The position numbers were made by a program, and so were the translations under genes. Of a stretch of DNA of 64,000 nucleotides, positions 42,749 through 55,035 are shown in pieces; the first letter of the stretch is position 1, and every line of letters begins with the position of its first letter. The notes under the pieces are model-generated. The model was not told where the DNA came from and did no database searches. It saw nothing but the letters and a program-made list of their open reading frames with translations. This DNA is from Nemophila menziesii. Its lineage: Eukaryota > Streptophyta > Magnoliopsida > Boraginales > Hydrophyllaceae. The stretch is from NCBI GenBank assembly GCA_029959085.1, contig JARWIR010000005.1, forward strand, positions 34,837,350 through 34,901,349, read 5' to 3'.

Positions 42749-44350
42749 AGGTTTATGTGTTTTTTACTATTAATGATCACCCGACTAGGTCATACATTCA
42801 GAATGGCAGGGCAAGGTTACATAGCTTGCTCTGAATGCATGGATTCTACGTCGTCCTTGTAGGTGAGTAAAGTTTTTGTATATATTGATCACGCATGTTG
42901 GCCACCTATTCGATATTTTTTTTAGAAAAGACATATCTTCGTTCGCTAATTGCGAGCATATGGCCCAGCCTAGGAAATATCGCCCTGTACATACTCAGAC
43001 ACCGCGTAATAGGTTACCTTTTGTGTTTCTCCGTAAATAAAAAAACTTTAGTGGAAAAGTTAGAAAGCAAAAAATTCCTAAACATTTTAACTGGTTGAAA
43101 AAATTGTCTTCTATAATTTACCTTATTGGCGGGATAGCTAATTGAAACATAATATTGATGTTATGTATTTTGAGAAAAAATATGTGTGATATTTACTTGG
43201 TAATGTTGTTTCCTATATTGGAAATTTAGAAAAGATGATGCGAACGCGAGGAAGGATTTGACAGATTTAGGTATAGGGAAAGAGTCTTGGTTGTTCGAGG
43301 ACCGAGGTAGAGTGATGTTGTCGCGCGCAAAGTATGTGATGCCCCCGGACAAGCTACATCTTTTTCTAGATTGGTTGAAGGCGCAAAAGTTTCCCGATGG
43401 ATTTGCATCTAGTTTGAGGAATTACGTTTTGAGTGATGCGAGAAAGGTCATTGGTATGAAATCCCATATGACTGTCATATAATGATGCAATGTCTTTTTG
43501 TAGCAAGTATCCCAGGATTGTTCGATGTTACAACTATGATCAATCTGATAATAGGGTTGTGCAACCCATTTAGGAATGTTTGTACAAAAGAACTAGAAGA
43601 TGAAAAGGCTAAAGTAGTCATTGTTATGTGCAAGCTTGAAATAAAGTTTCCTCCCGCATTTTTGACATAATGGTCCACCTAATCATACACTTGTACGATG
43701 AATCCAAATTAGGTGGACCTGTTCAAATGTGTTGGAGGTACCCGTCCGAAAGGTATTTGAAGAAGCTACAATAATATATTTGGAATCCGGATAGACCTGA
43801 GGGTTCAATCACTAGAGATACGTTTTCAAAGAGACATTAAAATTTATATCACATCAACAAGAAGAAAAAACAAAGTTTAACAATCCAAGTTAATATGGTG
43901 AGACGCTCCCGAAACCCAAACAACTTTATGTGTTTAAGAGTCTTTGTCAACTAATATGTAAAAAGGAATTTTGTACGTTACCACACAAAAAAGGAGAGAA
44001 TTGATTGGTACATCCTCCAGAATTGCGACAATAATAACCCATATATGATGTAGGTATTAGAAAAAGTTTAATCTATCTACACTAAAAAATTTAACACTCA
44101 TGTTTATGTATAGTGAACACAAGTCTTCCTTACGGGTCCCTGATGTAGAAAGAATTCACCTAGAGAAGTTTCGTCGGTGGTTTCTGAAAAGGTATTTAAG
44201 TTTTCAATTTTAGCACAAATCTTACAATATTACATTTTACAGTTGTTCGTGGTGATGCATTTTATGCCGATAAAATTATTTCATTAGCCAATTTGTCCAA
44301 TGGTCTCACATATAGATTTGATTCAGGTGTTAGAAACGGGATAAAATAGG
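42749..44350 (+). pseudogene. CACTA TNP2 fragment, copy B
   Basis: Matches 18246-19900. The best frame is 43258-43482, containing LGIGKESWLFEDRGRVMLSRAKYVMPPDKLHLF and the GMKSHMTVI block, followed at 43482-43670 by CNPFRNVCTKELEDEKAKVV...CKLEIKFPPAF. This copy keeps longer open frames than copy A (for example no stop in RYVMPPDK). The 5' half of TNP2 is absent because the duplication begins inside the gene. Confidence 0.82.
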
Positions 44351-45594
44351 TTTCTAGTGAAAAGGGTGGTTGCTCCTAGAGTGTGACGATAAATCAACAC
44401 AAAAGAAGAGTAACAACTAACAACAAGTGTAAGGATCGTTCCAAGTAGTAGATAAGTAAAATTAGGATATTCATCTCCACATGGATTACGAGTTATGATT
44501 AAGTGTTTAAACAGAAAGTATAATTGATTGCTAAAACAAGTAAAGGAAACTTTTGTTTGGTTTTTGTATTTAAAAGCTAGACGTAAGAAAGTAAATCCAA
44601 AGATAGACTAAATTAAAGTAATAAATAATTAAAAGATAATACTTAAATGGGAGACATACTTGAGTCTCGCTAGGAAATCGTCAAAGTTCATTAATTCACA
44701 GTTTACTACTTAAATGGGAGATATACTTGAGACCTTCCCTAATTTTACCATCAAAGAAGTTAGACCAAGTCTTTTTAAGTGACTCGTTTTGTGTAGTTTC
44801 CAAGACTGCGGTCTTTATTTGTAGTGATGATGGAAATCTCGATAGATCTAATCTAAAATTGGGTAAAAAATCCTATGTGATGACTTCAGTTTTCTTATTT
44901 ATACTCAACTCTTTTTGTAATGAAGGAAAAACTTCTATATTTGTACTTCACCAGTGTTTTGACTTGGTTTATATGGGGTAGTTTCAAATCTGATAACACT
45001 TTAAGTTAACTTTTGATTACTTGTAGTAAATCTATTATTATTTTACGCAACATGTGTCATAGTAGATCTATATCTGTTGCCTACAGATTTTTAGTTTTGA
45101 ACTTGATTTTTACTCACTGAAGCTATGTACTCCTCTACGTTTATCTATTTTTTCCTATTTGCTTTTTTTTATGCCATTTAACTAGCTTCGTGAGGTAAAT
45201 TGGTTTGTAGGTAAAGTGCTTGGGTAAAATTCTAGGAGAGAAAAGATGGAGGCGATGAGAAAAGAATAGCAGCAGACGAGGAAGAGAAAGTAGGTTGCGT
45301 TCACCACTAAACCCAACGAGGATACACGATGGAGGAGGTTGAACGGTGGAGAAGGAGTGATAGAAAATAGGTGCAGAAAGATACCAGAAAAGAAAAATTA
45401 GAAAACCTAGAGAGAGAAACTAAGTGTAAAACTTAGAGAAAAGGAAGAGCATAGTTGACTCTCATTTGACTTTTCATGTATACATATTTCACTCTTTTTT
45501 GTTACTTAGTAGTATGAATAATATGTACATTTTTACCCATATGGAAATTTGATTGCAAGTTTATTATACATACAATCTACATCGATCTTATGTA
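44351..45594. other. Unassigned part of duplicated unit, copy B
   Basis: Equivalent to 19901-20562 plus 33301-33859. The Athila empty site lies near 45045-45055. No gene recognised. Confidence 0.4.
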
Positions 45595-46440
45595 ATGGAT
45601 GAAATACTTCACTTTCTTCTGAAAATACCTCTTTCAAAACGTGTAGCGAGAACATATCATCTTTTGGATGAATAGAAAAGGGAGATTCAATTAACTTCTG
45701 CTTTATTGATCCAAATTGTTAAATATAGTGTAGATTTACCTGATCTTTTTAGGCAAACTTATAATAATTCTTCACTAGAAGTTTCAGTTGAAGCAGTTAA
45801 CCCTACTAAATGCCATGAATATGTTACTGAGTCGTGTTGCTTGTTATGGAGTAGAGTTCTTCAAAGATTTAACAGTACTAAATCTCAAATTGTGTCTGAA
45901 CTTAAATAAATGATGTAAAATCTTGTTTGGATTTGCTTACTACTTTGAATTTACCAGAATATTTTGTCTTACTTCTGCAAAATGATGTGTTAAAATCTAA
46001 AGATGTGGTTGCTTAATCAATGGCTATAGACTTTCTTGGTACTATGTGCCCGTTTGGAAGTGCTTTTTTGGAGAAGCACTTAAAAGTGCTTTTAGTATTT
46101 TAAGAGTTTTTTTAACCTTAAAAAGCACTTTTTTGAGAAGCACCAAATATGTGCTTCTTGAAAAAAGCACTTTCAATAATTTTAGATTTCAAAATTATTT
46201 TTAATAATTTTTTTAAAATTTGAATTTTATTCCAAAAGCGCTTTTTTACTGTAAAATAAGCACTTCCAAACGGGCCCTATATCTGCAAGGTCGAAACATG
46301 ATGTTGTAACCTGAAAACAAGAATAGTTTTAATAAGTGAAGGAGTTACTAAATGAGGAATCTATCGATCGTAGTCAGATAAGTGACACGTGTTTATTTTG
46401 TTTGCTTATTTTTCCTGCGGGCCCTGAAGGTTATTAATAA
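45595..46440 (+). pseudogene. SCC2 gene fragment, copy B (interrupted by a Tourist MITE)
   Basis: Same content as 33860-34440. The clean frame 45706-45909 reads IVKYSVDLPDLFRQ, SLEVSVEAVNPTKCHEYVTESCCLLWSRVLQRFN and SQIVSELK. This copy lost the [14 protein letters not shown] link seen in copy A by a short deletion near 45960, and the block coding for MAIDFLGT is followed by the 232 bp MITE at 46046. Confidence 0.82.
46046..46277. mobile_element. Tourist-like MITE (PIF/Harbinger type), private to copy B
   Basis: Ends GTGCCCGTTTGGAAGTGCTT and (mirrored) GGGCCCGTTTGGAAGTGCTT flanked by TAT (46043-46045 and 46278-46280). The empty site ACTATATATGC is present in copy A near 34336-34346, which confirms the 3 bp target duplication. 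It is rich in AAGTGCTTTT motifs; no coding frame. Confidence 0.9.
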
Positions 46441-46794
46441 ATAAAACCTTAAAATTTGGTTTTTGAAAAATATGCGACTTATTTTAAAAAATATTAAGCT
46501 ATATTGACCAAAAAATAAAATAATATAATATAGGGAAACAAGTCTCTTAAACTCCATTTGTCCATAATTAGTTTTAAAAAGTAAGGTATGGGTCGAACCA
46601 AAAAATAAGGTTTGAATCCAAAATTTTGAATATTTTGTATTTCTACAAAATTGTAATAGGTATATTTTAATGTATACACATAAATATTTCTATGTAAATG
46701 AAATCCTTTTAAATCATAAGATACAATTCAACAATATACCTAACTGGTCATTCTATAAACAATATTAATGCAATTTGTAATATATAGAGCTATT

Positions 46795-47350
46795 TGAACC
46801 AGATAGCATAGCCGAAATGGCAAGGGAGCAAGCCCAGTGTTCTAGATATAGCTTTTTGTGTGTGCTTGGGGTAAACCGACTGATGGTGGTCTAGATGTCT
46901 CAGTGGGAAATTATTTGGTAAAATAGGTTAAACCTTATGGAGAGGACAAGCTTTAACATCAATGGTTGCGTTGGAAGTGAGTTGGATCAGGAGGGAATAT
47001 GAAGGCTATTAAACGATACATGTGGGGAATTTTTGGCGGCTTCCAAGGAACATGTGAGACGGTGTAACCACTTGTGTCAAAATTAAATGCACTACACTTC
47101 AGGCTAAAAATGATGGAGGAACAAGAGAAACAAAATTGGACATTAAGACCGACTTGATAGAATTTCTTGCACTATTGAAGGATGGTGTGAACACTGGAGA
47201 TTAATCAAATTGAATTCTAGATAAAAATGTGTGAGTATTATGAACATAAATGACGACTTTGATTTAGACCATGTTAATAGAGAGACAAATGTTTGCATAG
47301 ATTGGTTAGTTAGTGTAGGATGAGAGATAATGGTGGAGACTATAAAATAT
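46795..47350 (+). pseudogene. RVT_3-type RNase H fragment, copy B
   Basis: Same as 34840-35400 with independent substitutions. FLAASKEHVRRCNHL is recognisable near 47030-47075. Confidence 0.58.
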
Positions 47351-48789
47351 ACAGACCCACCAGATAGATTGTGAAAAAAATTTACATTTAACCCATGCAG
47401 CTGTAATTATTATTAAGGTTTCAAGAAATTGTTCCTCACTATTTTGTACATTATACAAAGTTTTTTTTAACAATTATGATCTAATATATTTTTCAATCTT
47501 CATTCCAAAAATAAAACTTATTGGACTTCATATAGTATATTTTTTTAATAAATTCTTACTACATGAATATACATATTTTTATTTTTATATAATGGTGTAT
47601 CTCTTTTTAACTTTGTTTCTTAAGTAATGGCTTATTTTACGTAGCTTTTGGGTTGGGACTGATATGAGAGTTACACAGAGTATAATCTAAACTTACGCAT
47701 TACTTTTAAATATATTTGTATTAACAAAGTAAATTTTCTAGCCCTTATTGAATACTCCATCAACGAATATCTATATACAAACATCAGATTAGATAAAATA
47801 ATAAGATACATATAACTACCAAAATAAGAATGTAAAATAATCCTATAAATAATTAATGATAAAAATAATATTAAATTAAAATACAATTTTGGATATTTCA
47901 CATAGATAGAGTTATTCAGAAAGTAACGCAGAAAAAATATAAATCGATCAGGCACCCAAATTTATCATTCTAAATTTTAACCCCGGTTCAAGAAAACTCG
48001 TGAATCTTATATACTAAATTGAAATGTAATTTCACAATATTTAATAGTGTGTCTTACTCTTTTTTTTTGGAAATAATAGTGTGTCTTACCAGATTAGTTG
48101 CATTCGTTGAAATGTCATGACCAACGGTTGTATCTTTAATCAAGTCGGGTATAACCTTGCAATAACAGGTGATGTGTTAGATTTGAGAGGATAAAGAAAA
48201 CTTTATGTTGAAATGAATGTGAAAGTAATGAAGATGTGAACTGAGATACCGGCGGCAAATGCGATATATTTATGTTGATGGTTACTCTTTAGGTTAAGAG
48301 ATATCTATATTATATTATATTTGCACGTCCTGGGTGGAGGTCAAGGGGGCCATGGCCTTAGGCCCCTTTCAATTGTTATAATATTTGACCCCCACATTTT
48401 TTTATATATAAGTATAAAAAATATTTAAAAAAAAATTCCGTTTTGGCCCAATCCAAATCAAATAAATACTAGACCATTTTTATTAAAATAAATCTTTTAT
48501 TTTTCTTATATATCATAGCACAAGTATATTTAATTTTCTTTTCTAAATTATTATATAATTTATAATGGTATTATTGTATAAGTTTTATATCTAATGAAAT
48601 ATAATTATTCAATTATTTTATACTTTTTAATTAATTTATAATTAAAAAATTGGTATTTATTTAGATTTTCTTTATGTAATTTGTAATTTTCTTTTGTTAG
48701 GGGCCATTTTTTAAAGTTTGTTTTAAACCTTAAAAATGTCAGGACTGGCCATATATATTTGTAAAATAATATTTTGATAACTTTTCCAG
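47351..48789. other. AT-rich sequence of duplicated unit, copy B
   Basis: No gene. A short local duplication of AATAGTGTGTCTTAC (48041 and 48076) is private to this copy. Confidence 0.4.
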
Positions 48790-48960
48790 ACTAATGATGG
48801 ATATCATCCCAAATCATATCAACCTTTTATCACCCTTTAGGTGAATCTTGAATGGACCAATTATATAATTTCTCTTTCTAAATTTATCACTTTTTTATGA
48901 ATGATTTACCTAAGAGGTGATAAAATAGTGATGTGATTTAAGGTGATATCCATCATTACT
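48790..48960. mobile_element. MITE, AGTAATGAT family, copy B of duplicated unit
   Basis: Partner of 36840-37005 with the same TIR (ATGATGGATATCAT and mirrored ATGATGGATATCACC). Confidence 0.72.
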
Positions 48961-49439
48961 AGCTTTATTTTATGATAAATATACCACTTAGTTCTTATTT
49001 TTGTCTTAAGTGACAAGTTTTCTCTATATCCTTGTAAATTAACCTTTTAATCTTATACCTTCAATAGTATCTAAATGTTATCCATTTTAATATTATTTAT
49101 TAGAATGATCGATAGTCAAGACACATAGCTAACCAAGCTTATTTTTTTATCCAAACCAGTAAAGGTAACAATTTCATCTGATCCTTAATGCATTTTTCTT
49201 AATTTTTCATTCATATACTTATCCTTTACAACACCACCACTACCACCTTCTTCGAAACCTTCGGTCACCACCACCTCAACCAAAACCTATTCGAACACCA
49301 AAATGGTCGAAGTAAAAACTAAGATTTAAGACATTTTTAAACCTTTAATACATGTATAAACTAGCTAATTATTATATATGGTTATTTGTTTTGGATGATA
49401 GATTTCCTATAATTCAATTAGTTGTTAATTAAATTCCTT

Positions 49440-52100
49440 TTTTAAACTTGGTATTTTTTTAACTCAGACTGCATTACCTTGTAACAATACACCCCTTGTT
49501 CAGTTTTGAAGTAATATTTCTTTTTATCTTCTTGAGCCATCAATATATGGTTGAAAACCTTGAAGATATCCATAAAACACAGATGCTCGTGTCTAGTTTT
49601 GCATCTACGAGTTTATTATCTATGACAGAGGGAAGCTATATTTTGTACATGAGAGGTTAAGATTTGTATAGGCCATATTCTCCACGATACCTTTCATTTA
49701 CTGACATGAATTTTACTGGAAATCCAATTAGGATATCAAGCCTCCCTAATATGGTCAGCTTTCAATAGCTAACTGTCTTCTTCTCGGATGATGCTGCTTT
49801 TTTCTTCCAAGATTTTTTTTCTTTTGTACGATTGGTCGAATGTCTGGGTTGACATTTAGATAATGTTCAAATATATTGTGGTCAATTACAACCATATTCT
49901 CGGTCTCCTATTTAAATAGAGTTATATTTTCTTTCCACTTGTCTTAGTTTTCTTTACATCTGATCTACTCCCAAAGTTTCACCAATATTAAGTTTTTTAT
50001 CTATATCACCGATTGGAACTAAGACCAGTTTTTCAACCAGGGCCAGCTTTGTTAAAAGCTCTCCTTTAGGCAGATCAATCACCAAAACACCGGGTCCTTT
50101 TATGTAGTTAAAATAATTTTCTGATGTATATGATTTCCCTGAATGACCGCAATTCCTTTGGGTGTCAGGAACTTTATAGTAAGGTGGTAAGTCGATACCA
50201 CAACCCAAATATTGTTCAGGTTTGATCGTCTGAGATTGAATGTCATATAAACTCTCATTGTGATATAACAAATCATACAAGTATGGTTATTGAATACTCA
50301 CTTATTCTTATACTCATCGGTAGTTAAACGCATCTGGATGGCTAAAAACTCTTGTCGGAAAATTACTTGACCGGTTCTCGGTCAGGATTGATGGCATCAG
50401 GGTCAATTTCTAACTTGTTGAACCAAACTCCCCATGTCAATCAACACCATCACATCAAACCATTACCTATCACTACCAATATTACAAGTGGATAATTATG
50501 AGAATATACCACTATGTTTGTGTCTATGTCAGTGAAATGAATGTCTTCTCCATTCGAGTGATATATGTCTGAATTTTGATTCTTGATAAGTCGGAATGGA
50601 TCCTTATTTCATTCCACGATATTCTATTTTTTGATCCTCCCAATATTATATTTACTCCAAACTCATACCAAGGGTATGTAGAATAGGTCGTTGTCTTGCT
50701 AGATGATTTCAGGGTCAGTTCTCTGTGTGTGCTTGTTCTCTATGTGCGGTTGGCCTAGATGGAAGTTGTTATTTACTTCGACCCATTCAGGTTTTGCTGG
50801 TTAGCCACCTACCTAGGAAAGGTTGGTAACATTCCCATTATCTTTAACCTATCTAGTACTCTGTTTGAGTGCTTATAATCATTGGTGTTGTGGTCGTGGT
50901 TTTTATGTAAATGGAAATACTAGAACGTATCCATAATCAAAATATCAGAAAACATCTTATGCGACCATCTCACATCTTGATCCCTTTCGATCTTACACAT
51001 CACTTTCCCGATAGCCTTTATGTCCTCTAGGATGACTTACCTTTCCTACTTTCCTCGGGTTGGATACGCATTCCATGGGCCCTCTCTTTCTAAAGCTCTT
51101 TTATTGTATTTATTTCAGATTTCCTTGGCTTCTACAAAATCTTGTGAATATGAATTAACGTCAGAAATACTATGCCATGGCCGAGAAGCCAAATGAATCT
51201 GAAAATCATGGTTAATTAATCCTCAGGTAAAAGCATGACAAACAATAGACTAATGTAGATTATCAATGTTATATTAAACCTTGGAGAAATTATCCATTAA
51301 GGGTAAAAACTTTCCCATTTCCCTTGGAGAAGATCGATTAAAAAGAAATTTGTCTGACTAGTTTTTATAGTTAGGGAATCAAACTTGCAATTTGCCGGCT
51401 AACTGAGTGAAATTGTTGAAGAAGTATGGATCCAACTTGGAAAAGGATTTTTTAGCGTTACCCAAAAAAGTGGAGAGGAATGCTAAACAATAAGCGGCGT
51501 CCAATGATGTGATGAATTCCATATACCTCCAAAAGACACTGGTATGCACATATAGGGTCGACGATCCATCAAATGAAGGCATGTATGGTTTTTTAAACTT
51601 ATACGACATGACATCGTTAAGTATTATCCATGAGAAAGGACTTATATATTGACGAGCGATATTCGGTCAACTTTGATTATGTCCTTTGGTTCAATCGAGC
51701 TTATTTTCCTTCAATGCTCTTCTTATTGGTCGTACCTCTCTCTTTCTTGATATTCGTTTATGATGATCTTGTGCCTTCTAGGCGCTCTAGTGTATTCACT
51801 TTACTAGGTAGAGTTGTCTCAGAACTTAATGATAAAAGGACCTTTGAGTGGTTTCCTGGTGGAGGTAGTAGTTGATCTACATCATGCTGCAACACTTTCC
51901 ATAGAAAGCGAGCCACCTTATGGTGAAACATCTCTTCCTTGGTCAAAAAATGATTGGTAGACCCTTGAGATTTCCATAATAGATATGGATTATTCTCAAC
52001 ATTAAGGGGGGACACAAGGTCATCTCTTTGGATGTCTTTGGTATAGGTTAACAAGGGTGATCTTCTCTGGCAATATGATACTCTTTCAGTTTTTTTAACT
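49440..52100 (-). pseudogene. Tat/Ogre-like Gypsy gag-protease-RT remnant
   Basis: Read on the minus strand. Gag N-terminus 52054-51610 and the Retrotrans_gag domain 51609-51379 (MPSFDGSSTLYVHTSVFWRY, FLGNAKKSFSKLDPY, LAGKL), then FVEAKEI near 51130, then an H-x-x-H-x-H-N-T-N-D block near 50900 typical of the gag zinc motif in this group. The frame 50280-49954 contains YLGCGIDLPPYYKVP, YIKGPGVLVIDLP and IGDIDKKLNIGETLG, the linker that precedes RT. RT motifs follow: KLVDAK, FMDIFKVFNHI, GVYCYKVM (49590-49460). Frames are broken throughout and the catalytic aspartates lie beyond the surviving part. Copy A of the tandem duplication carries part of this region. Confidence 0.75.
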
Positions 52101-52778
52101 GCATTAACAATAATATTTTTTCAAAACAAAAAAAATTAAAAAGCATTATTAAAAATTTAAGAGGCATAAAATTTTAATCTATTTAGGATAATAGACATAC
52201 ATTTTATGAAAAAATAAGTTTTTCTCTAAATACACTTATGTATGAACAAATACAAAATGAAGGATGAACTATCAGAGAAGATGAAGAAAAAAGAATTAAT
52301 TAATTTTGGGTGGGCTAAGAAGAAGAGAGGACGAGCTTTGGCGGTGGACTGGTGAAATTTTTGTTCAGGTGGGGAATTGAAAAGGTAAGAAAACATGAAA
52401 ATGATTGATTATAAAAGATGGTAAAATACCACCACCCATCTAAAATTAAAGAACCATTCTGAGGAAACACCTGAAGTTAGACTACGTTTATAAAAAATCC
52501 CCATTCTTTTAAAACAATATGATTTTTTATTTTTTTTGGTGTTTATATAAGATTACCAAATAATTACAGATGTCAAGTCAAGTTGTTTATGAATTCTATG
52601 CCTCGATTCTCTTTAAATGCATGTGGTTAAGTCAAAAATTCTCAAAGAATACAACATAAGAAATTAATCTACAAGTTAAAACTATACAACATCATTAATC
52701 TTTAGAACACTTGAAGATACTTTGTAAGAACATTATACAAAGATGCGTTAAATAACATATAATCTTGATTGGTACGGT
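52101..52778. other. AT-rich spacer
   Basis: No gene or repeat recognised. Confidence 0.4.
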
Positions 52779-53515
52779 TTAATTACCCAACAAACAGAGT
52801 GGTTGCCTCATACTAAGCTCCGCTTTCAGTTGAGGAAACTTCAATAAATCATGAGACTTCCCCAAAACTTTCTGCAATTGAAAAACCATCAAAATATTAC
52901 ACAACCAAAACTTAGAAAGTTAAAAATCATAATCTATGATTAATTAATTAATACTTACTAGTGCAACCAAATGAGCATCTTGTATAATATCCTAATCAAT
53001 TTCAAGTCTAGCAATAGGAAACTTAGGAAGATGCAGCGGTTGGTTCTTCCCAACTAAATCCCCAGGTCCTCTTAAAACTAAATTCATATTCGCTAAATGA
53101 AACCCATCACACGTTTCCTCAAGAACTTTCAACCGGGATAAACTACCCTTACTAAACGCTACTAACAAACATTCTAACTTCTTATTTACACGTCCAACTC
53201 GTCCTATTAATTGATGTAATTGCGCTAACCCAAATCTCTCTGCATTCATTACAACCATCATAGAAGCATCTGGAACATCAACACCAATTTCAATTACTTG
53301 CGTAGCAAGTAATATATTTGCTGTACCAGATCTAAACCTTTTAACGCTTCATCTTTTTCATCACTTTTCATTCTTCCATCTAATAATCCACAATTATGAC
53401 CTTTAAATTTGTTCGATATTACTTCAAATTCTGCTGAAGCAGCTTTAACTTGAGGATTTCTTAATGTATGAACCTTAGATGATTTCTTTAATGTTATTTC
53501 TACAGGGTATATGTT
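52779..53515 (-). pseudogene. 3' end of a RECG (plastid/mitochondrial DNA helicase) gene
   Basis: Plant RECG is an organelle-targeted ATP-dependent helicase that suppresses illegitimate recombination. The minus strand reads AASAEFEVISNKFKGHNCG, LLDGRMKSDEKDEALK, then after a one-base deletion near 53333 FRSGTANILLATQVIEIGVDVPDASMM in the motif V/VI region, and QLHQLIGRVGRVNKK (motif VI; the family has QLRGRVGRG, so Ile replaces Arg and Val replaces the second Gly). LVLRGPGDLVGK and FPIARLEID follow, then a TAG (52992-52994). After it DIIQDAHLVAL leads to an 87 bp intron (52958-52872, GTAAGT...TTGCAG) and a last exon ending LSMRQPLCLLGN with stop at 52779. The kept intron shows a DNA-level duplication. 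Only about 200 of roughly 950 codons are present. Confidence 0.88.
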
Positions 53516-54188
53516 TATGATTGATTCTTATACATATTTAGGCTAAATATTGGGTAGTGTTAGTAATTAAACTATCATCTGGGTTGAGGGTCTAATTACG
53601 GACTTAGCATATAAACGCTTGGTGTGCGTTAGTGAGCCGGCAGGTCTTGGCTAATCATTAGGGTTTGAACAAATAAACGTCTGAAAGTATTGTAGGTTGA
53701 CATGGGAGATGTCTTTAATACCATATGATAACTTCTTATTTACGAGGGAGGGATTTAGAAGAGACTAGTATCCCAACTAATATGAAATGCCCAATTTGCC
53801 CTTATATCTAGAAACATCAAACTAATTAACTTTGACGATTATTAGCAATACTCAAGCATACTCTTCTCATATTTAAACCTGTGCCCTTAGTTTATTTAGG
53901 GTCCATTTGGGATTGATTATTTTAGAGCTAAAAGTGTTTTTTAATTAAAATTTAAATACTTGTAAAAATGATTAAAAAATATTTTGACATCTAAAATCGT
54001 GATTTTTTTAATAATCACATATCTAGTGTTTTTCCTAAAAGTGATGTTAAAGGTTTAAAATATCTTTAAAAATATAAAATCATTTCAAGTGTTTATTTTA
54101 AAGTCCCAAACATGCAAATACATATATTCTAACGAACACAATTATTACTTGTCAACACCCCCTTAGCCTTACCTTACCTTGACCTTAA
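53516..54188. other. Spacer with a possible decayed MITE
   Basis: GGGTCCATTTGGGATTG (about 53899) and, mirrored, AAGTCCCAAACATGC (about 54101-54115) resemble the ends of a Tourist-type MITE around an AT-rich core with AAAAGTGTTTT and AAGTGTTTATTTT motifs. No clear 3 bp duplication. No gene. Confidence 0.4.
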
Positions 54189-54259
54189 CGTCGTTGTCGG
54201 AGTTCGAACCGAATCACCCGCATGAAAGGCGAGAATACTTACCACTATACTACAGCTAA
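54189..54259 (-). tRNA. tRNA-Asp-like sequence, probable pseudogene or SINE head
   Basis: The minus strand reads GTAGTATAGTGGTAAGTAT (D arm), CTCGC-CTTTCAT-GCGGG (anticodon arm) and TTCGG-TTCGAAC-TCCGA (T arm), close to plant nuclear tRNA-Asp. The anticodon position reads TTC (Glu) in place of GTC. The 5' acceptor strand TTAGCTG pairs poorly with the 3' strand CAACGAC, so a functional tRNA is unlikely. No CCA or clear poly(T) terminator is visible. It could be the tRNA-related head of a SINE. Confidence 0.5.
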
Positions 54260-55027
54260 AGCGCTATTTTAGTCTCATATTTAACCATTATCAACTAAAA
54301 CTCTGCAATTTTAAATCTACGATATGCCTAAACATATCTATAAAGAAGAGGTATGACCGAATATTTTCTTTGACTAGTCCAAGGTTTATTTAACCATGGG
54401 ACTTTATGATATATCTATGTTACATTTTTGAGTTGTTGTTGTTCTTATGTATCTGATGATCGATCAAATTATAGAGTTCTCTAGGCATCAAATCATGGAT
54501 GTTATGTCAGCTTGTGATCCTGCTTTTTGAGCAATGCATAGACCAAATAAAAATGGTGATATCAATGGTAAAATTCAATATTCTATCTATGTTAGTTTGA
54601 ATGTATGTTATTGTATATATGAAATGTTTAGATGATATTATTCTTTACAAGTTCATGCGTTTGTAAAGTTCTCACTTATCCCCTGGCATATAAAAAAATG
54701 ATATTTTTTAACTCGTTTACCAAATATGTCTTATCAAAGAGAGAAAATAAATTTCTAGATAAGGATTTTTAGCTACAACATGGTATATATTTCTTGATTT
54801 AATCTATTTAACTATTTTTTATTAACTTTTAATATATATTTTTGTGTTTTAAGATGAAGATGATAAAGAAGGTGATAGTGATTATGGGTCTGCAATAAAA
54901 AAAAGACAGTACTACTAAAAGCGAAAAGCCCATAAAATTTATGACAAACAGGTATTTTCTTAAGTTATAGACTCTTCAAGTTTTGAAAATTAATTATGTA
55001 ATAATTGACTTACTTATGTTATGGTGA
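54260..55027. other. AT-rich spacer
   Basis: No gene recognised; ends at the hAT target duplication. Confidence 0.4.
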
Positions 55028-55035
55028 GCTCTACG

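Larger units (their letters stand above)
42749..50093 (+). repeat. Tandem segmental duplication, copy B
   Basis: The second unit follows the first head to tail; the joint is at about 42745-42750 (CCTCTTAG then GTTTATGTG). It lacks the two LTR insertions, so it shows both empty sites, and has a private Tourist MITE (46046-46277). Homology to copy A ends near 50093 (AACACCGGGTCCTTTT), after which the Gypsy remnant continues uninterrupted. The duplication breakpoints therefore lie in a TNP2 gene and in a Gypsy pol region. Confidence 0.88.

Noticed and set aside
47671..47955. 94-codon hydrophobic minus-strand frame that looks like a membrane protein
   Set aside because: AT-rich sequence yields Ile/Leu/Phe/Tyr-rich translation; the frame is not kept in duplicated copy A.
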